Assembly (NCBI RefSeq): GCF_000443165.1
Contig: NZ_ATJV01000001.1
Location: 293,413-357,412 of the forward strand
Direction of reading: 5' to 3'
DNA: 64,000 nucleotides
Source of the DNA: Thauera terpenica 58Eu
GTDB lineage: Bacteria > Pseudomonadota > Gammaproteobacteria > Burkholderiales > Rhodocyclaceae
The number at the start of each line of letters is the position of its first letter. The stretch's first letter is position 1. Made by a program: the position numbers and the translations under genes. Below, piece by piece: positions 27,480 through 36,249 of the stretch. The notes below the pieces were generated by a model. That model ran no database searches. It was not told the origin of the DNA and saw only the letters and a program-made list of their open reading frames with translations.

Positions 27480-28679
27480 TCAGTTCGCTGCGGGCGCAGC
27501 GGCGGGTGCGGCTGCCGTGGCCGGCGCACCCTGCACTTCTTCGGCTTGCACCGAGGCGCCAGGGCGTACTTTCTGCAAGCCTTCGACGATGATGCGCTCG
27601 CCCGGCTGCAGCCCATCGGTCACCACCCATTGCGAGTCGAGGGACTGAACGACCTGCACCGGACGCGCCTGCACCTTGTTTTCGGCATCGACCACCATCA
27701 CCAGCGCCTTGCCGCGCGCATCGCGCATGAGCGCGGCATGCGGCACCAGGATGGCTTCACTGCGCACACCCTGCGGCAGCCGCGCGCGCACATACATGCC
27801 CGGCAGCAGATCACCCTTGGGGTTGGGGAATTTGGCGCGCAGCGTCACGCTGCCGGTGTTTTCGTCCACCGTCACCTCGGAGAACGCGAGCGAGCCCGCG
27901 CTGGCGTACTCGCTGCCGTCTTCCAGCACGAGGGTGACCGGCACCGCGGCCTTGGCCTCGCGCTGCAAGGTGCCCGCCGCGAGGTCACGCCGGATGCGCA
28001 ACATGTCGGCGCTCGACTGCGTCAGGTCCACATAAATGGGATCGAGCTGCTGCACCGTCGCCAGGGCCGCCGCCTGGTTGGCGGTGACGAGCGCACCCTG
28101 GGTCACGCTGGAGCGGCCGATGCGTCCGGAAATGGGCGATTTCACCTGGGTGTGATCGAGGTCGATCCTGGTCTTGTCGAGCGCGGCCTTCGCCGCCGAA
28201 ATATCGGCCTGCGCCAGTTGCAGCGCCGCCTGTGCATCATCGTTGGCCTGCTTGCTCACCGCCTGGATGCGCACCAGCCCGGCGTAGCGCTCGGCCGTCA
28301 CCTTCGCCACCTGCAGGTTCGCCTCGGCGCGGGCGAGGTTGGCCTTTGCGCTGTCGTAAGCGGCCTGATAGGGCGCGGCATCGATGCGGTACAAGAGCTG
28401 CCCGGCGCGCACTTCGCTGCCTTCGGTGAACGCGCGCTGCTGCACGATGCCGCCGACCTGGGGGCGCAACTCGGCAATGAGGTAGGCCGTGGTACGGCCG
28501 GGCAACTCGGTCACCAAGGGCACCAGCGCGGACTGGACTGTCATCACCGTGACCACAGGCGCCGGCGGCGGACTCGCGGCGTGCGCAACGGCATGGTCCT
28601 TGTTGCCACAGCCTGCGAGCATGAAGATGCTCAGGAGAGCGGCAGCGGGGACGAGAAGCGGATTGCGGCGGGTGTGCAT
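27480..28679 (-). CDS. RND efflux periplasmic adaptor lipoprotein (AcrA/MexA type)
   Basis: The membrane-fusion subunit that joins pump and outer-membrane channel. The 399-residue protein has a lipoprotein signal (FMLAGCGN, Cys at residue 24). The barrel-sandwich hybrid follows in two parts ([30 protein letters not shown] and [12 protein letters not shown]), with a coiled-coil hairpin between them ([17 protein letters not shown] to [11 protein letters not shown]). Beta-barrel and membrane-proximal domains come next ([22 protein letters not shown]). It is first in the operon, divergent from a TetR regulator across a 180-base gap containing a likely operator. The C-terminal alanine-rich tail is low complexity. 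Confidence 0.94.
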   Translation of the reverse strand: MHTRRNPLLVPAAALLSIFMLAGCGNKDHAVAHAASPPPAPVVTVMTVQSALVPLVTELPGRTTAYLIAELRPQVGGIVQQRAFTEGSEVRAGQLLYRIDAAPYQAAYDSAKANLARAEANLQVAKVTAERYAGLVRIQAVSKQANDDAQAALQLAQADISAAKAALDKTRIDLDHTQVKSPISGRIGRSSVTQGALVTANQAAALATVQQLDPIYVDLTQSSADMLRIRRDLAAGTLQREAKAAVPVTLVLEDGSEYASAGSLAFSEVTVDENTGSVTLRAKFPNPKGDLLPGMYVRARLPQGVRSEAILVPHAALMRDARGKALVMVVDAENKVQARPVQVVQSLDSQWVVTDGLQPGERIIVEGLQKVRPGASVQAEEVQGAPATAAAPAAAPAAN

Positions 28680-28755
28680 GGGGGAAAGCCTCTCGAAAAG
28701 GACGGCGCGCTCACATCCTGGGTTCGTGGCCCGGTGCAGGCTGCTACGTCTCTTG

Positions 28756-28785
28756 GAATGGTTATTCTAGATTGAACGCTCATTC
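28756..28785. promoter_or_regulatory. Candidate tandem operator for the TetR regulator
   Basis: Two related 12-mers, GAATGGTTATTC (28756-28767) and GAACGCTCATTC (28774-28785), match at 9 of 12 positions. They repeat with an 18-base period between the divergent efflux and tetR genes. Each has inverted GAA/TTC ends, as in many TetR operators. They lie 71-100 bases before the adaptor start, where a repressor would block both promoters. Confidence 0.5.
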
Positions 28786-28859
28786 TATGTTAGGATTTGC
28801 TGCAGTGCAAGATAAACGATTCGCTTCCGACTGCGCGTCTCAAGCCGGAGTTCCAGAGA

Positions 28860-29471
28860 ATGAACACCCCCCCCGCCACTGATCCCTCCCGTGCCGAAGC
28901 TCGCCGCCAGCAGATCCTGAGCGCGGCGGCGCAGTGTTTCCGCGAGCACGGTTTTCATGCTGCCAGCATTTCACGGATCTCGCGCCTGGCGGGCATGAGT
29001 GCCGGGCACATCTATCACTACTTCGAGAACAAGGAAGCGATCATCGCCGCCATCGTGGAACAGGACCTCGAGAGCCTGTTGCAGATGACCGCAGAGCTGC
29101 GTGCCGCCTGCGACGTCCGCCAGGCGCTGATCGCCCGCGCCGCGCAGGGCGTGATCGAGCAACTCGACCCGCTGACCGCGGGGTTGAAGCTGGAAATCGT
29201 CGCCGAGGCTGCGCGCAACCCGCGCGTGGCCGAGATCGTGCGCAACGCCGACACCGCCAGCCGCAAGAGCCTGGGCGAGACGATCCGCATCGTGCGCCAG
29301 CGCGCCGGACACGAGGACGACGAAGAGGCCATTGCCGGCATGATCGAGGTGGTGGCGACCCTGTTCGAAGGCCTGCTGCTGCGCACCTTGCGCCACCCGC
29401 AGCTAGACCACGCCCAGCTCACCCTTCAGGTGCAGGCCGCGATCGAAAACGTGCTCGCCCAGCCGTCCTGA
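28860..29471 (+). CDS. TetR/AcrR family transcriptional regulator of the efflux operon
   Basis: A 203-residue repressor. Residues 15-60 form the TetR helix-turn-helix (QQILSAAAQCFREHGF, then ISRLAGMSAGHIYHYFENKEA). The C-terminal ligand domain is helical and shows LEIVAEAARNPRVAEIVRNAD, found in regulators of RND pumps. ATG at 28860 has GGAG ten bases upstream; an upstream extension of 21 codons looks non-coding. It is transcribed divergently from adaptor-pump-channel, the standard layout for local control, and probably represses both the pump operon and itself until a toxic ligand binds. Confidence 0.9.
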   Translation: MNTPPATDPSRAEARRQQILSAAAQCFREHGFHAASISRISRLAGMSAGHIYHYFENKEAIIAAIVEQDLESLLQMTAELRAACDVRQALIARAAQGVIEQLDPLTAGLKLEIVAEAARNPRVAEIVRNADTASRKSLGETIRIVRQRAGHEDDEEAIAGMIEVVATLFEGLLLRTLRHPQLDHAQLTLQVQAAIENVLAQPS

Positions 29472-29480
29472 GGCGGGCGA

Positions 29481-30764
29481 TCACAGATAGCCCAGCCGCC
29501 CCGGCAGCCACAACGCCAGCTGCGGAAACGCGATCGTCAGCGTCAGGCCGCCGCACATCGCCAGCACCAGCCAGATCACCCAGCGGAAGGTCTGTTCCAT
29601 GCCGATGCCGGCGATGCGCGAGGTGATCATCAGCGAGATCGCCATCGGCGGCGTGAACTGACCGATGGCCAGATTGATCGTCATCATCACGCCGAACCAC
29701 ACCAGATCCCAGCCCATCGCGATTGCGATCGGCACCAGTAGCGGCAGCAGGATGAGGAAGATCGAGATCGCGTCGAGGAACATCCCGGCCCCGAGCAAGA
29801 GCAGGTTGATCGACAGCAGCATCAGCCATTCGCTGGAATGCAGGCCGATCAGGGATTTGGCCGCTGCATCGAAGATGCCCAGGGTGTTGCCCGCCCACGC
29901 GAACACCGAGGCGATGCCGATGATCATCAGCACCACCGCCGACAGTTCGCCGGCATCGACCAGCACGCGGAACAGGTCGCGGAACGAGATGCTGCGATAC
30001 ACCACCATGCCGACGAAGATGCCGTAGGCCACGGCCACCACCGCCGCCTCGGTGGGGGTGAACAGCCCGGTGCGCAGGCCGCCGAGGATGATGACCGGCG
30101 CCAGCAAGCCCCACACCGCATCGATCAGGCTCTTGCCCAGCGGCGGACGCTCGGCCTTGAAGTCGCGCCCGAAACCATACTTGCGACTGATGATGATGGC
30201 CGGCACCAGCAGACACAGCGCGGCGATCATGCCCGGGAACAGGCCGGCGGCGAAGAGCGCGGGCACGGTCGCGGCCGGCACCATGACGCTGTAGACGATG
30301 AAGGCCACCGAGGGCGGAATGACGATCGCGGTCGAGCCCGCAGCGGCGATCAGGCCGGCAGAAAAACCTTTCGGGTAGCCGCGCGCAATCATCGACGGCA
30401 GCATCACCGCCGCCACCGCCGCCGCATCGGCCGGGCCTGAGCCGGAGATGCCGCCCAGCAGCATGGACACCAGCACCGCCACCACCGCCAGCGAACCCGT
30501 CCATTCGCCGACCATCGCGGTGACGAAGCGCACCAGGCGGATCGCCACCCCCGAGCGCTCGAAGATCATGCCGGCGAGGATGAACATCGGAATGGCCAGC
30601 AGCGGGTACTTGGCGATGCCGGCGTAGATGTTGGTCGGCACTGCGAGCTGGTCGAAGCCGGCCATCGCCAGCACGGTCACGCTCGCCACGCCCAGCGCCA
30701 CCGCCAGCGGCATGCCCGCCACCAGCGCCGCCAGAAAAAGAACGATGAGGACGGTACCGATCAT
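29481..30764 (-). CDS. dctM: TRAP transporter large permease, DctM type
   Basis: The 427-residue channel subunit of a tripartite ATP-independent periplasmic transporter, which uses an ion gradient to import a ligand delivered by the binding protein. It has about twelve membrane segments and the family stretches GMPLAVALGVAS, PLLAIPMFILAG, GGISGSGPADAAAVAAVMLPSM and FTPTEAAVVAVAYG. ATG at 30764 overlaps the dctQ stop (ATGA), fixing the start. The genes run dctP, dctQ, dctM on the minus strand, and the stop lies nine bases from the converging tetR stop. Confidence 0.94.
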   Translation of the reverse strand: MIGTVLIVLFLAALVAGMPLAVALGVASVTVLAMAGFDQLAVPTNIYAGIAKYPLLAIPMFILAGMIFERSGVAIRLVRFVTAMVGEWTGSLAVVAVLVSMLLGGISGSGPADAAAVAAVMLPSMIARGYPKGFSAGLIAAAGSTAIVIPPSVAFIVYSVMVPAATVPALFAAGLFPGMIAALCLLVPAIIISRKYGFGRDFKAERPPLGKSLIDAVWGLLAPVIILGGLRTGLFTPTEAAVVAVAYGIFVGMVVYRSISFRDLFRVLVDAGELSAVVLMIIGIASVFAWAGNTLGIFDAAAKSLIGLHSSEWLMLLSINLLLLGAGMFLDAISIFLILLPLLVPIAIAMGWDLVWFGVMMTINLAIGQFTPPMAISLMITSRIAGIGMEQTFRWVIWLVLAMCGGLTLTIAFPQLALWLPGRLGYL

Positions 30765-31252
30765 GCCCGCCCCCGCACGCGGGTGAGGATCAGGCGCAGC
30801 ACCAGCGCCACCGCCAGCACCGGCATCCACACCGTGTACCACCACTGCGGCACGCCCAGCGCGGGCGAGGTCTCCTCGAAGCGGTACTGGTCCCAGGTGA
30901 GCACGCCAGCATGAAAGGCGATGAAGGCGAACAAGCTGGCGGTGACGGCAAACGACAGCCACTCCAGCGCCGCGCGCCCGGCCGGCGGCAGCTTGTCGGC
31001 GAAGAAGCTCACGCGGATGTGGCGATCGAAGGCGAAGGCCGCCGACGAGCCCACAAAGGACAGCACGATCAGCAGCGCGATCGAGAATTCCTCGGTGGCG
31101 GCAAAGGACTGCGAGGTGAAGTAACGCGCCAGCACGTTGCCGAAGCTGATCAGCACGATCAGGCCCATGACGACGCCGGACAGGGTCTGTTCGAGGGTGT
31201 AAGGGGCGGAGCGCACAGCGCTGTCGTCCTCGTGCGGCGGTTCGATGCTCAT
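30761..31252 (-). CDS. dctQ: TRAP transporter small permease, DctQ type
   Basis: The 163-residue small membrane subunit has four membrane segments. Typical family residues are seen in GNVLARYFT near residue 40, AATEEFSIALLIVLSFVGSS, FDRHIRVSFFADKLPP and PQWWYTVWMP. ATG at 31252 is preferred; an in-frame TTG three codons upstream is possible. It is coupled to dctM by a four-base overlap and separated from dctP by an intrinsic terminator, so its expression is likely lower than that of the binding protein. Confidence 0.92.
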   Translation of the reverse strand: MSIEPPHEDDSAVRSAPYTLEQTLSGVVMGLIVLISFGNVLARYFTSQSFAATEEFSIALLIVLSFVGSSAAFAFDRHIRVSFFADKLPPAGRAALEWLSFAVTASLFAFIAFHAGVLTWDQYRFEETSPALGVPQWWYTVWMPVLAVALVLRLILTRVRGRA

Positions 31253-31289
31253 GGGGTCCAACTTTCTGTCAGCGTAAAAATGTCAGCAT

Positions 31290-31326
31290 AAAAAAAGCCG
31301 GGCAGGCCGCGTACGGCGCTGCCCGG
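31290..31326 (-). terminator. Terminator/attenuator between dctP and dctQ
   Basis: On the minus strand the stem CCGGGCAG / CTGCCCGG with a 13-base loop is followed by C and seven T. It lies 22 bases after the dctP stop and about 40 bases before dctQ. Partial read-through would give much binding protein and little permease. Confidence 0.85.
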
Positions 31327-31347
31327 CCAGCTTGCGGCGCGTGGAGC

Positions 31348-32379
31348 TCAGCGCTTGGCGATGTCTTCTTCGGCCTGCTTCACCAGATCAGCGCCCACTT
31401 TCTCTGCCCACTCCTTGTAGACACCGGCCGTCGCCGTGCGGAAAGCATCGCGCTCGGCGTCGCTCAGGCGCACGACGGCAACCCCGTTGGCCTCGATTTC
31501 CTTCAGCAGCTTGTCATCGTCGGCCGAAATGCCGGCGCGAGCGCGGGCGATCTCCTCCTTGGCCGCCTGCTGCGCGGCCGCGGTCACGGCCTCGCGGTCG
31601 GCTTCGGTCCAGGAGTTCCACACCTTCTTGTTGACCACGAAGATCAGCGGATCGGCGACATAGCCCCACAGCGTGAGGTGCTTCTGGTCGACGGTGTGCA
31701 GCTTGGCGGCATTGAACACCGCAAGCGGGTTCTCCTGGCCATCGACCGCGCCGGTCGCCATTGCCGGCTGGGCGTCGGCCCAGCTCATCTGCGTCGGATT
31801 GGCGCCGAGGGCGTTGAAGGTGGCAAGAAACAGCGGCGAACCCACCACGCGCATCTTCATGCCCGTTAGGTCGGTGGGCGTGCGGATCGGCTTCTTCGAG
31901 TTCGACACTTCACGGAAGCCGTTCTCGCCCCAGGCCAGCGGCACCACGTCACGCTCGGCCAGCATCTCGAACATCTGCCTGCCGACGCGGCCCTGGGTGA
32001 GCGCGTCGATCGCCTTGTGGTCGGGCATCAGGAAGGGCAGCGCGAACAGGTTGAGCTCCTTCACCTGCGGCGACCAGTTGATGGTGGAGCCGACCGCCAT
32101 GTCGATGATGCCCTGGCGCAGCGCGGTGAATTCCTTGGTCTGGTCGCCCGATACCAGCGAGGTGCCCGGATAGACCTTGATCTTGATGCGGCCCTCGGTC
32201 TTCTCGGCGACCAGATCGGCCCAGCGCTTGGCGCCCCAGCCCCAAGGGAAGGCCTCGCCGAGCACGGTCGACAGCTTGTATTCGTCCTGATACGGCTGGG
32301 CCGAAGCCGGCATCGCCAGGCCAAGTGCGGCCGACGTGACCAAGCCGGCGAGAAGGGCGGTGAAGCGGCGTTTTTGCAT
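31348..32379 (-). CDS. dctP: TRAP transporter substrate-binding protein, DctP type
   Basis: A 343-residue periplasmic binding protein with a signal peptide (FTALLAGLVTSAALGLAMPASAQ). The mature part has the DctP features WGAKRWADLVAEKTEGRIKIKVYPGTSLV, LRQGIIDMAVGS, MKMRVVGSPLF, whose arginine normally binds the ligand carboxylate, and AQPAMATGAVDGQENPL. The ATG at 32379 has GGAGACG upstream and makes the signal peptide. The family imports organic acids such as C4-dicarboxylates or related carboxylates; the exact ligand is unknown. It heads the dctPQM unit and is followed by an intrinsic terminator. Confidence 0.94.
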   Translation of the reverse strand: MQKRRFTALLAGLVTSAALGLAMPASAQPYQDEYKLSTVLGEAFPWGWGAKRWADLVAEKTEGRIKIKVYPGTSLVSGDQTKEFTALRQGIIDMAVGSTINWSPQVKELNLFALPFLMPDHKAIDALTQGRVGRQMFEMLAERDVVPLAWGENGFREVSNSKKPIRTPTDLTGMKMRVVGSPLFLATFNALGANPTQMSWADAQPAMATGAVDGQENPLAVFNAAKLHTVDQKHLTLWGYVADPLIFVVNKKVWNSWTEADREAVTAAAQQAAKEEIARARAGISADDDKLLKEIEANGVAVVRLSDAERDAFRTATAGVYKEWAEKVGADLVKQAEEDIAKR

Positions 32380-32508
32380 GAGACGTCTCCGTTGCTGACG
32401 GTGATTCGAGACGCGCGGCGGCGAACGCAGCGCAAGAGGAGGGGCAATTCTACAAACCAGGGGGCCTGCGGACCAGCGCAATATCACCGCATGTCCCGGA
32501 TCAAGCCT

Positions 32509-33414
32509 TCAATGCCGCGCCAGCGCGCGCTGCAGAAAGCCCGTGAGCTGATCGATATGCCCTTCCAGATCGGCGAAAGAGTCGTGATTGCCCGCTATCG
32601 TCATCAACTCCACCGGGGTGTCGCCGCGCGCGGCGTATATCTGCCGTGCCTCAACGATCGGCACCACCTCGTCGTCCTCGCCATGCACCAGCAGGACAGG
32701 CCGCCGGATGCGCGCGATGGTGGTGAGCGGTGCAATGTCATCGAAGCGGTGACCGATGGTCTTCTGCACGTAGTCGAGGATGTAGCGCCCCAATGGGCGC
32801 TCGGGCAGGCGCTTGGCCGCCAGCAAGCGCCGCATCATCGCCACCGGGTGGGAAAAGGCGGCAACGCTCACCACCGCTGCGACTTGCGGCGTGCGCGAAG
32901 CGGCGAACAGCACCGCCCCCGCGCCCACCGAGTGCCCGAGCAGGGCGATGCGCTGCGGATCGATCCCGGGCTGGGCGGCCAGCCAGGCGAAAGCGTGCTC
33001 GGCGTCCTCGGCAAAGCGCGGCAAGGAGGTGAAGCGGTCGTCATCACTTGCGCCATGGCAGCGCGTGTCGATGAACAGCGCGGCAAAGCCGGCTTCATGC
33101 AGCGGCCTCGCCAACGGCAACATCATCGCCGCATTGCCACCCCAGCCGTGCACGACGACGACCGCCGCCTGCGGCCTATCCCGCTCTTGCTCCTGCTGCG
33201 GCGCGCGGATCAACCAGGCGTGCAGCTGCCGTGCATTCGCGGTCGCGATGCGCACCTCTTCCGCCTTCAGCCCGAGTGCCGCAGGAGAACTGTCATTCGC
33301 CACCCGTGGCGCCGCCAGGCCCTTGCGAATGCCCCAGTGCAGCAACGCCCGACTACCTGCCAGGCTGGCGACACCGGCGGCAAAGGCGGCAAGGAAGCCG
33401 CTGGTGAAGATCAT
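32509..33414 (-). CDS. Alpha/beta hydrolase
   Basis: A 301-residue serine hydrolase. It begins with a hydrophobic segment (MIFTSGFLAAFAAGVASLAGS) that probably anchors it in the inner membrane. The hydrolase core has VVVVHGWGGN (oxyanion strand), the nucleophile elbow LLGHSVGAGA with Ser in G-x-S-x-G, the acid in LVHGEDDEVVP, and the base in AGNHDSF. Such proteins are esterases or thioesterases of broad range; the substrate is unknown. The start lies seven bases after the thioredoxin-like gene stop, suggesting co-transcription. Confidence 0.85.
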   Translation of the reverse strand: MIFTSGFLAAFAAGVASLAGSRALLHWGIRKGLAAPRVANDSSPAALGLKAEEVRIATANARQLHAWLIRAPQQEQERDRPQAAVVVVHGWGGNAAMMLPLARPLHEAGFAALFIDTRCHGASDDDRFTSLPRFAEDAEHAFAWLAAQPGIDPQRIALLGHSVGAGAVLFAASRTPQVAAVVSVAAFSHPVAMMRRLLAAKRLPERPLGRYILDYVQKTIGHRFDDIAPLTTIARIRRPVLLVHGEDDEVVPIVEARQIYAARGDTPVELMTIAGNHDSFADLEGHIDQLTGFLQRALARH

Positions 33415-33421
33415 CGCGGCT

Positions 33422-33970
33422 TCAGCCGAACAGCCCGGCCCACCACAGGCGGGCACGGATGCCCCACGCGGTGGTGTAGCCCACCGCGACCGAGCGGATC
33501 AGACCTTCACGGTCGAGTACGACGAAAGCCGGCACACCACGCAGGCCATAGCGGGCGGCGATGCTGCCGTCGGCATCAACCGCCGTCGCCCAAGCCAGAT
33601 CCTTGGCCGCCAGGTAGTTCGCCACCGCAGCCTGATCGCCCGACTGCATCGCTACTGTGAGCACCGGCCAGTCCGCCTGCACGCCGTCCATGCTGGCTTG
33701 CTGCGCGGAGCAGATGCCGCACCAGTCGGCCCAGAAATACACCCCCACCGGACCATCAGGATGGCGCTCGCGCCACTCGGCCAGGCTCAGCTGCCCGCCG
33801 CTGGCGGCCGGTGCAGAAAATGCCGGCGCTGCACCGTCGGGCACATGCCGGGTCTGTACCCAGTGCATGCCGAGCACGATCGCCACCACAAACACCGCGT
33901 CGCGCCGGTAACGGCGCCAGCGCGAGGGTTTTGAAATCGACGAGGTGGTGGTGGAGTCTGCTTCGGACAT
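33422..33970 (-). CDS. Membrane-anchored thioredoxin-like protein disulfide oxidoreductase (ScsD-like)
   Basis: The 182-residue protein has a single N-terminal membrane anchor (AVFVVAIVLGMHW, residues 25-37). The following periplasmic thioredoxin fold has the active site FWADWCGIC (C-G-I-C), the conserved cis-proline in LRGVPAFVVLD, and VGYTTAWGIRARLWW at the end. This resembles ScsD/DsbE-type thiol oxidoreductases, which reduce or form disulfides in the periplasm. ATG at 33970 follows GAGGTG at 11 bases; a TTG nine bases upstream is less likely. It lies between the kinase-fusion gene and the hydrolase on the same strand. Confidence 0.85.
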   Translation of the reverse strand: MSEADSTTTSSISKPSRWRRYRRDAVFVVAIVLGMHWVQTRHVPDGAAPAFSAPAASGGQLSLAEWRERHPDGPVGVYFWADWCGICSAQQASMDGVQADWPVLTVAMQSGDQAAVANYLAAKDLAWATAVDADGSIAARYGLRGVPAFVVLDREGLIRSVAVGYTTAWGIRARLWWAGLFG

Positions 33971-34007
33971 GGCGGGCAATTCACCTCATCAGAGAGAGCG
34001 TAAGGGC

Positions 34008-35636
34008 TCAGCCACCCGGACGCGGGTCCGCGCTCGACCCAGCCGCGGGCCACAGCGCGCTCAAGGCCGCCGCCAGGGCCTGCCAGTCCGGCGCCGAACG
34101 TGTATCGATGTGCAGCGTACGTGCAAGTTCCCCGGCATCGAGCGCCTCGCGCGTCCTGCACTGGCTGTCGAGCACGGCGAGATCGGCTTCGGAAGCATCG
34201 GTTCCAGCCTGCGCGCGCTGGCGCACGCGCTCGCGCAAGAGCTCCAGCGGCGCATCGAAGGCCAGGATCACGAACGGCACGCCGAGCTCCTCGGCCAGCG
34301 CGGCAAAATCCTGACGCTGGGCGCGCTTGAGAAAACTCGCATCCACCAGCACCGCATGGCCCGCCTCCAGCACCGCGCGCGCCAGCTCTGCCAGTCGGGC
34401 GTAGGTGCGGATGCTGGCCTCGGCGGTGTACAGCCCGGCGTCCACGCCCGAGCCGCTGCGTGCTTCCGGCGCGAGCCCGAACAAGCGCTTGCGCTCGACA
34501 TCGGCGCGCACCCGGATCACTCCGTGCGACTCCAGCAGCGGCTGCGACTGGCTGGTCTTGCCCGCCCCCGACAAGCCGCTGGCAATCAACAAGGCCGGCG
34601 CCGGCGCGCGCATCTGCGCGGCAGCAAGCGCGAGATAGCGCCCACACTCGTCCAGGCATTGCGCACGCGCCTCGCCCTCGAGCTGGGAAGCGCGGATGGC
34701 GCCGATCTTGGCGCGCACCATCGCCCGGTAGCTCAGGTAATAGGGCAGCACCCGCAGCCCGGCGTAGTCGCCACTGCGCTCCAGCCAGGCATTCAGGAAG
34801 CGCCCGCCAAGCGCGGTCTCACCCCGTGCCTGCAGATCCATGACCAGAAAGGCCACATCGGCGATGACGTCGGTCCAGCGCAATTCGGCACTGAACTCGA
34901 TCGCATCGAACAGCCGCGCCTCGCCATCGAGCACGACCAGGTTGCCCAGATGCATGTCGCCGTGGCATTCACGCACCCGACCCTCGGCAAGTCGGGCATC
35001 AAAGGTCGATGCGAGCGCGGCGAACTGCGCGGTCGCCCAGGCTTCCACGCGCGCGAGCTCGGCGAGCAGGGCCGGATCCTGCACACGCTCGCGGATCTGG
35101 TCGAAATTCTGCTGCACTGGCGCATGCACCGCAGTCGCGCCGCCAAAGCGCCCACCGGGCTGCGCGACCGCGGCCGCGGCGTGGAAATCGGCCACGTGGC
35201 GTGCCAGGCGATCAAACAGCGTGGGCTCGAGCTGCCCCGCCGCAAGCAGGTTGGAGAACAGCCCGGCCTGGTCGAAGCGGCGCATGCGCACCAGATAATC
35301 GACCAGCGTGGCCTGCGCAGTGTCCGCGCCAGCGCCCTCCCCTGCCGCAGCGACCCTGATCCCCTGCGCTGTGCGCCACACCGGCACCACCGCGAGGTAG
35401 ACCTCGGGCAAGGTGCGCTGATTGAGGCGCAACTCGTCCTCGCAGGCCACGCGCCGCCGCTCCAGGGTGCTGAAATCCAGAAAACCCAGGTCGAGCGGCT
35501 TCTTCAGCTTCCACGCGTACTCACCCGCAAGCAGCACCCAGGAGACATGCGTCTCGATCAGTTCCACGCCGCCCGCCGAGTCCGGCAGCACGCCCGGCTG
35601 CATCAGCGCGTGCATGAGTTGGTCGTCAATGTTCAT
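34008..35636 (-). CDS. Bifunctional aminoglycoside phosphotransferase-like / P-loop kinase protein
   Basis: A 542-residue fusion. The N-terminal half is a kinase-like fold of the APH family, with YAWKLKKPLDLGFLDFSTLERR, the catalytic loop ECHGDMHLGNLVV and LFDAIEFSAELRWTD. The C-terminal third is a P-loop domain (Walker A SGLSGAGKTSQSQPL, about residue 355) of the zeta-toxin/AAA_33 kind. This fused family is widespread in proteobacteria, and the substrate of neither kinase is known; real aminoglycoside resistance is not implied. It is followed 37 bases later by the thioredoxin-like gene. A short AAGAT...ATCTT stem lies upstream at about 35653-35668. Confidence 0.87.
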   Translation of the reverse strand: MNIDDQLMHALMQPGVLPDSAGGVELIETHVSWVLLAGEYAWKLKKPLDLGFLDFSTLERRRVACEDELRLNQRTLPEVYLAVVPVWRTAQGIRVAAAGEGAGADTAQATLVDYLVRMRRFDQAGLFSNLLAAGQLEPTLFDRLARHVADFHAAAAVAQPGGRFGGATAVHAPVQQNFDQIRERVQDPALLAELARVEAWATAQFAALASTFDARLAEGRVRECHGDMHLGNLVVLDGEARLFDAIEFSAELRWTDVIADVAFLVMDLQARGETALGGRFLNAWLERSGDYAGLRVLPYYLSYRAMVRAKIGAIRASQLEGEARAQCLDECGRYLALAAAQMRAPAPALLIASGLSGAGKTSQSQPLLESHGVIRVRADVERKRLFGLAPEARSGSGVDAGLYTAEASIRTYARLAELARAVLEAGHAVLVDASFLKRAQRQDFAALAEELGVPFVILAFDAPLELLRERVRQRAQAGTDASEADLAVLDSQCRTREALDAGELARTLHIDTRSAPDWQALAAALSALWPAAGSSADPRPGG

Positions 35637-35773
35637 CTGTCTTGTCCCTATTAAGATCGGCCCATCTTAGCCGAGACGGGTCGGGCCGCCCGACCACAGG
35701 GCACACCGACTCCAGCGCGGCGCGCACACCCAGTGCCGAGCGAGCCAAACTCCTCACCCTTGCTCACCCTCGA

Positions 35774-36112
35774 TCAGGAAACACCTGGCAGCGCGGTGGC
35801 ACGACACTTGTCGCACACCTCCCACGGCAGGCACTCGCACACACGCGCATGTTCGACGTAATGCCGGCCACGCTCGAAGGCGGTGGACGCATCCCGGTCC
35901 GGCGCCGGCGTGCGCTGCGCGCTGGGTGCAGAACGCTTGCTGGCAGCGGCGGACGTGGCGACGCCGACCTGAGGCGACGGCGACCAGCGCGCGAAGGGCG
36001 CGAGGTCTTCCTTGTCCTGGATGTACCACAGCTTCTTGCCCGCATCCCAGCGCGCACCCAGCTTCTTGGCCTCGTCCTTCTCCGCGAAGGGAACCTTCAG
36101 ATTGAACCTCAT
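35774..36112 (-). CDS. DUF5710 domain protein with C-terminal cysteine cluster
   Basis: A 112-residue protein. Residues 1-40 (MRFNLKVPFAEKDEAKKLGA, then RWDAGKKLWYI) are a DUF5710 module, a small domain often fused to helicases and mobile-element proteins. A low-complexity linker follows, then CECLPWEVCDKC near the end, which could bind zinc. GGAAAC precedes the ATG at 36112; the longer in-frame start runs through non-coding sequence. Function unknown; the DUF5710 module is thought to bind nucleic acid or protein partners. Confidence 0.7.
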   Translation of the reverse strand: MRFNLKVPFAEKDEAKKLGARWDAGKKLWYIQDKEDLAPFARWSPSPQVGVATSAAASKRSAPSAQRTPAPDRDASTAFERGRHYVEHARVCECLPWEVCDKCRATALPGVS

Positions 36113-36249
36113 GGCGTTTCCACAGCGGGCAATGCAGGCATTGCGGGCCGGCATTATAAACGCGCAAAACATGGCCCCCGGTGCCAAGGCAGCGGGGGCC
36201 AATGCAAGAGCGCGACGGGCGCCGACCGGATCGGCGCCCGCCTTGCCGC

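Noticed and set aside
34008..35636. Antibiotic-resistance gene call from the APH similarity
   Set aside because: The fused P-loop kinase architecture belongs to a broad family not known for resistance; no mobile context is present.
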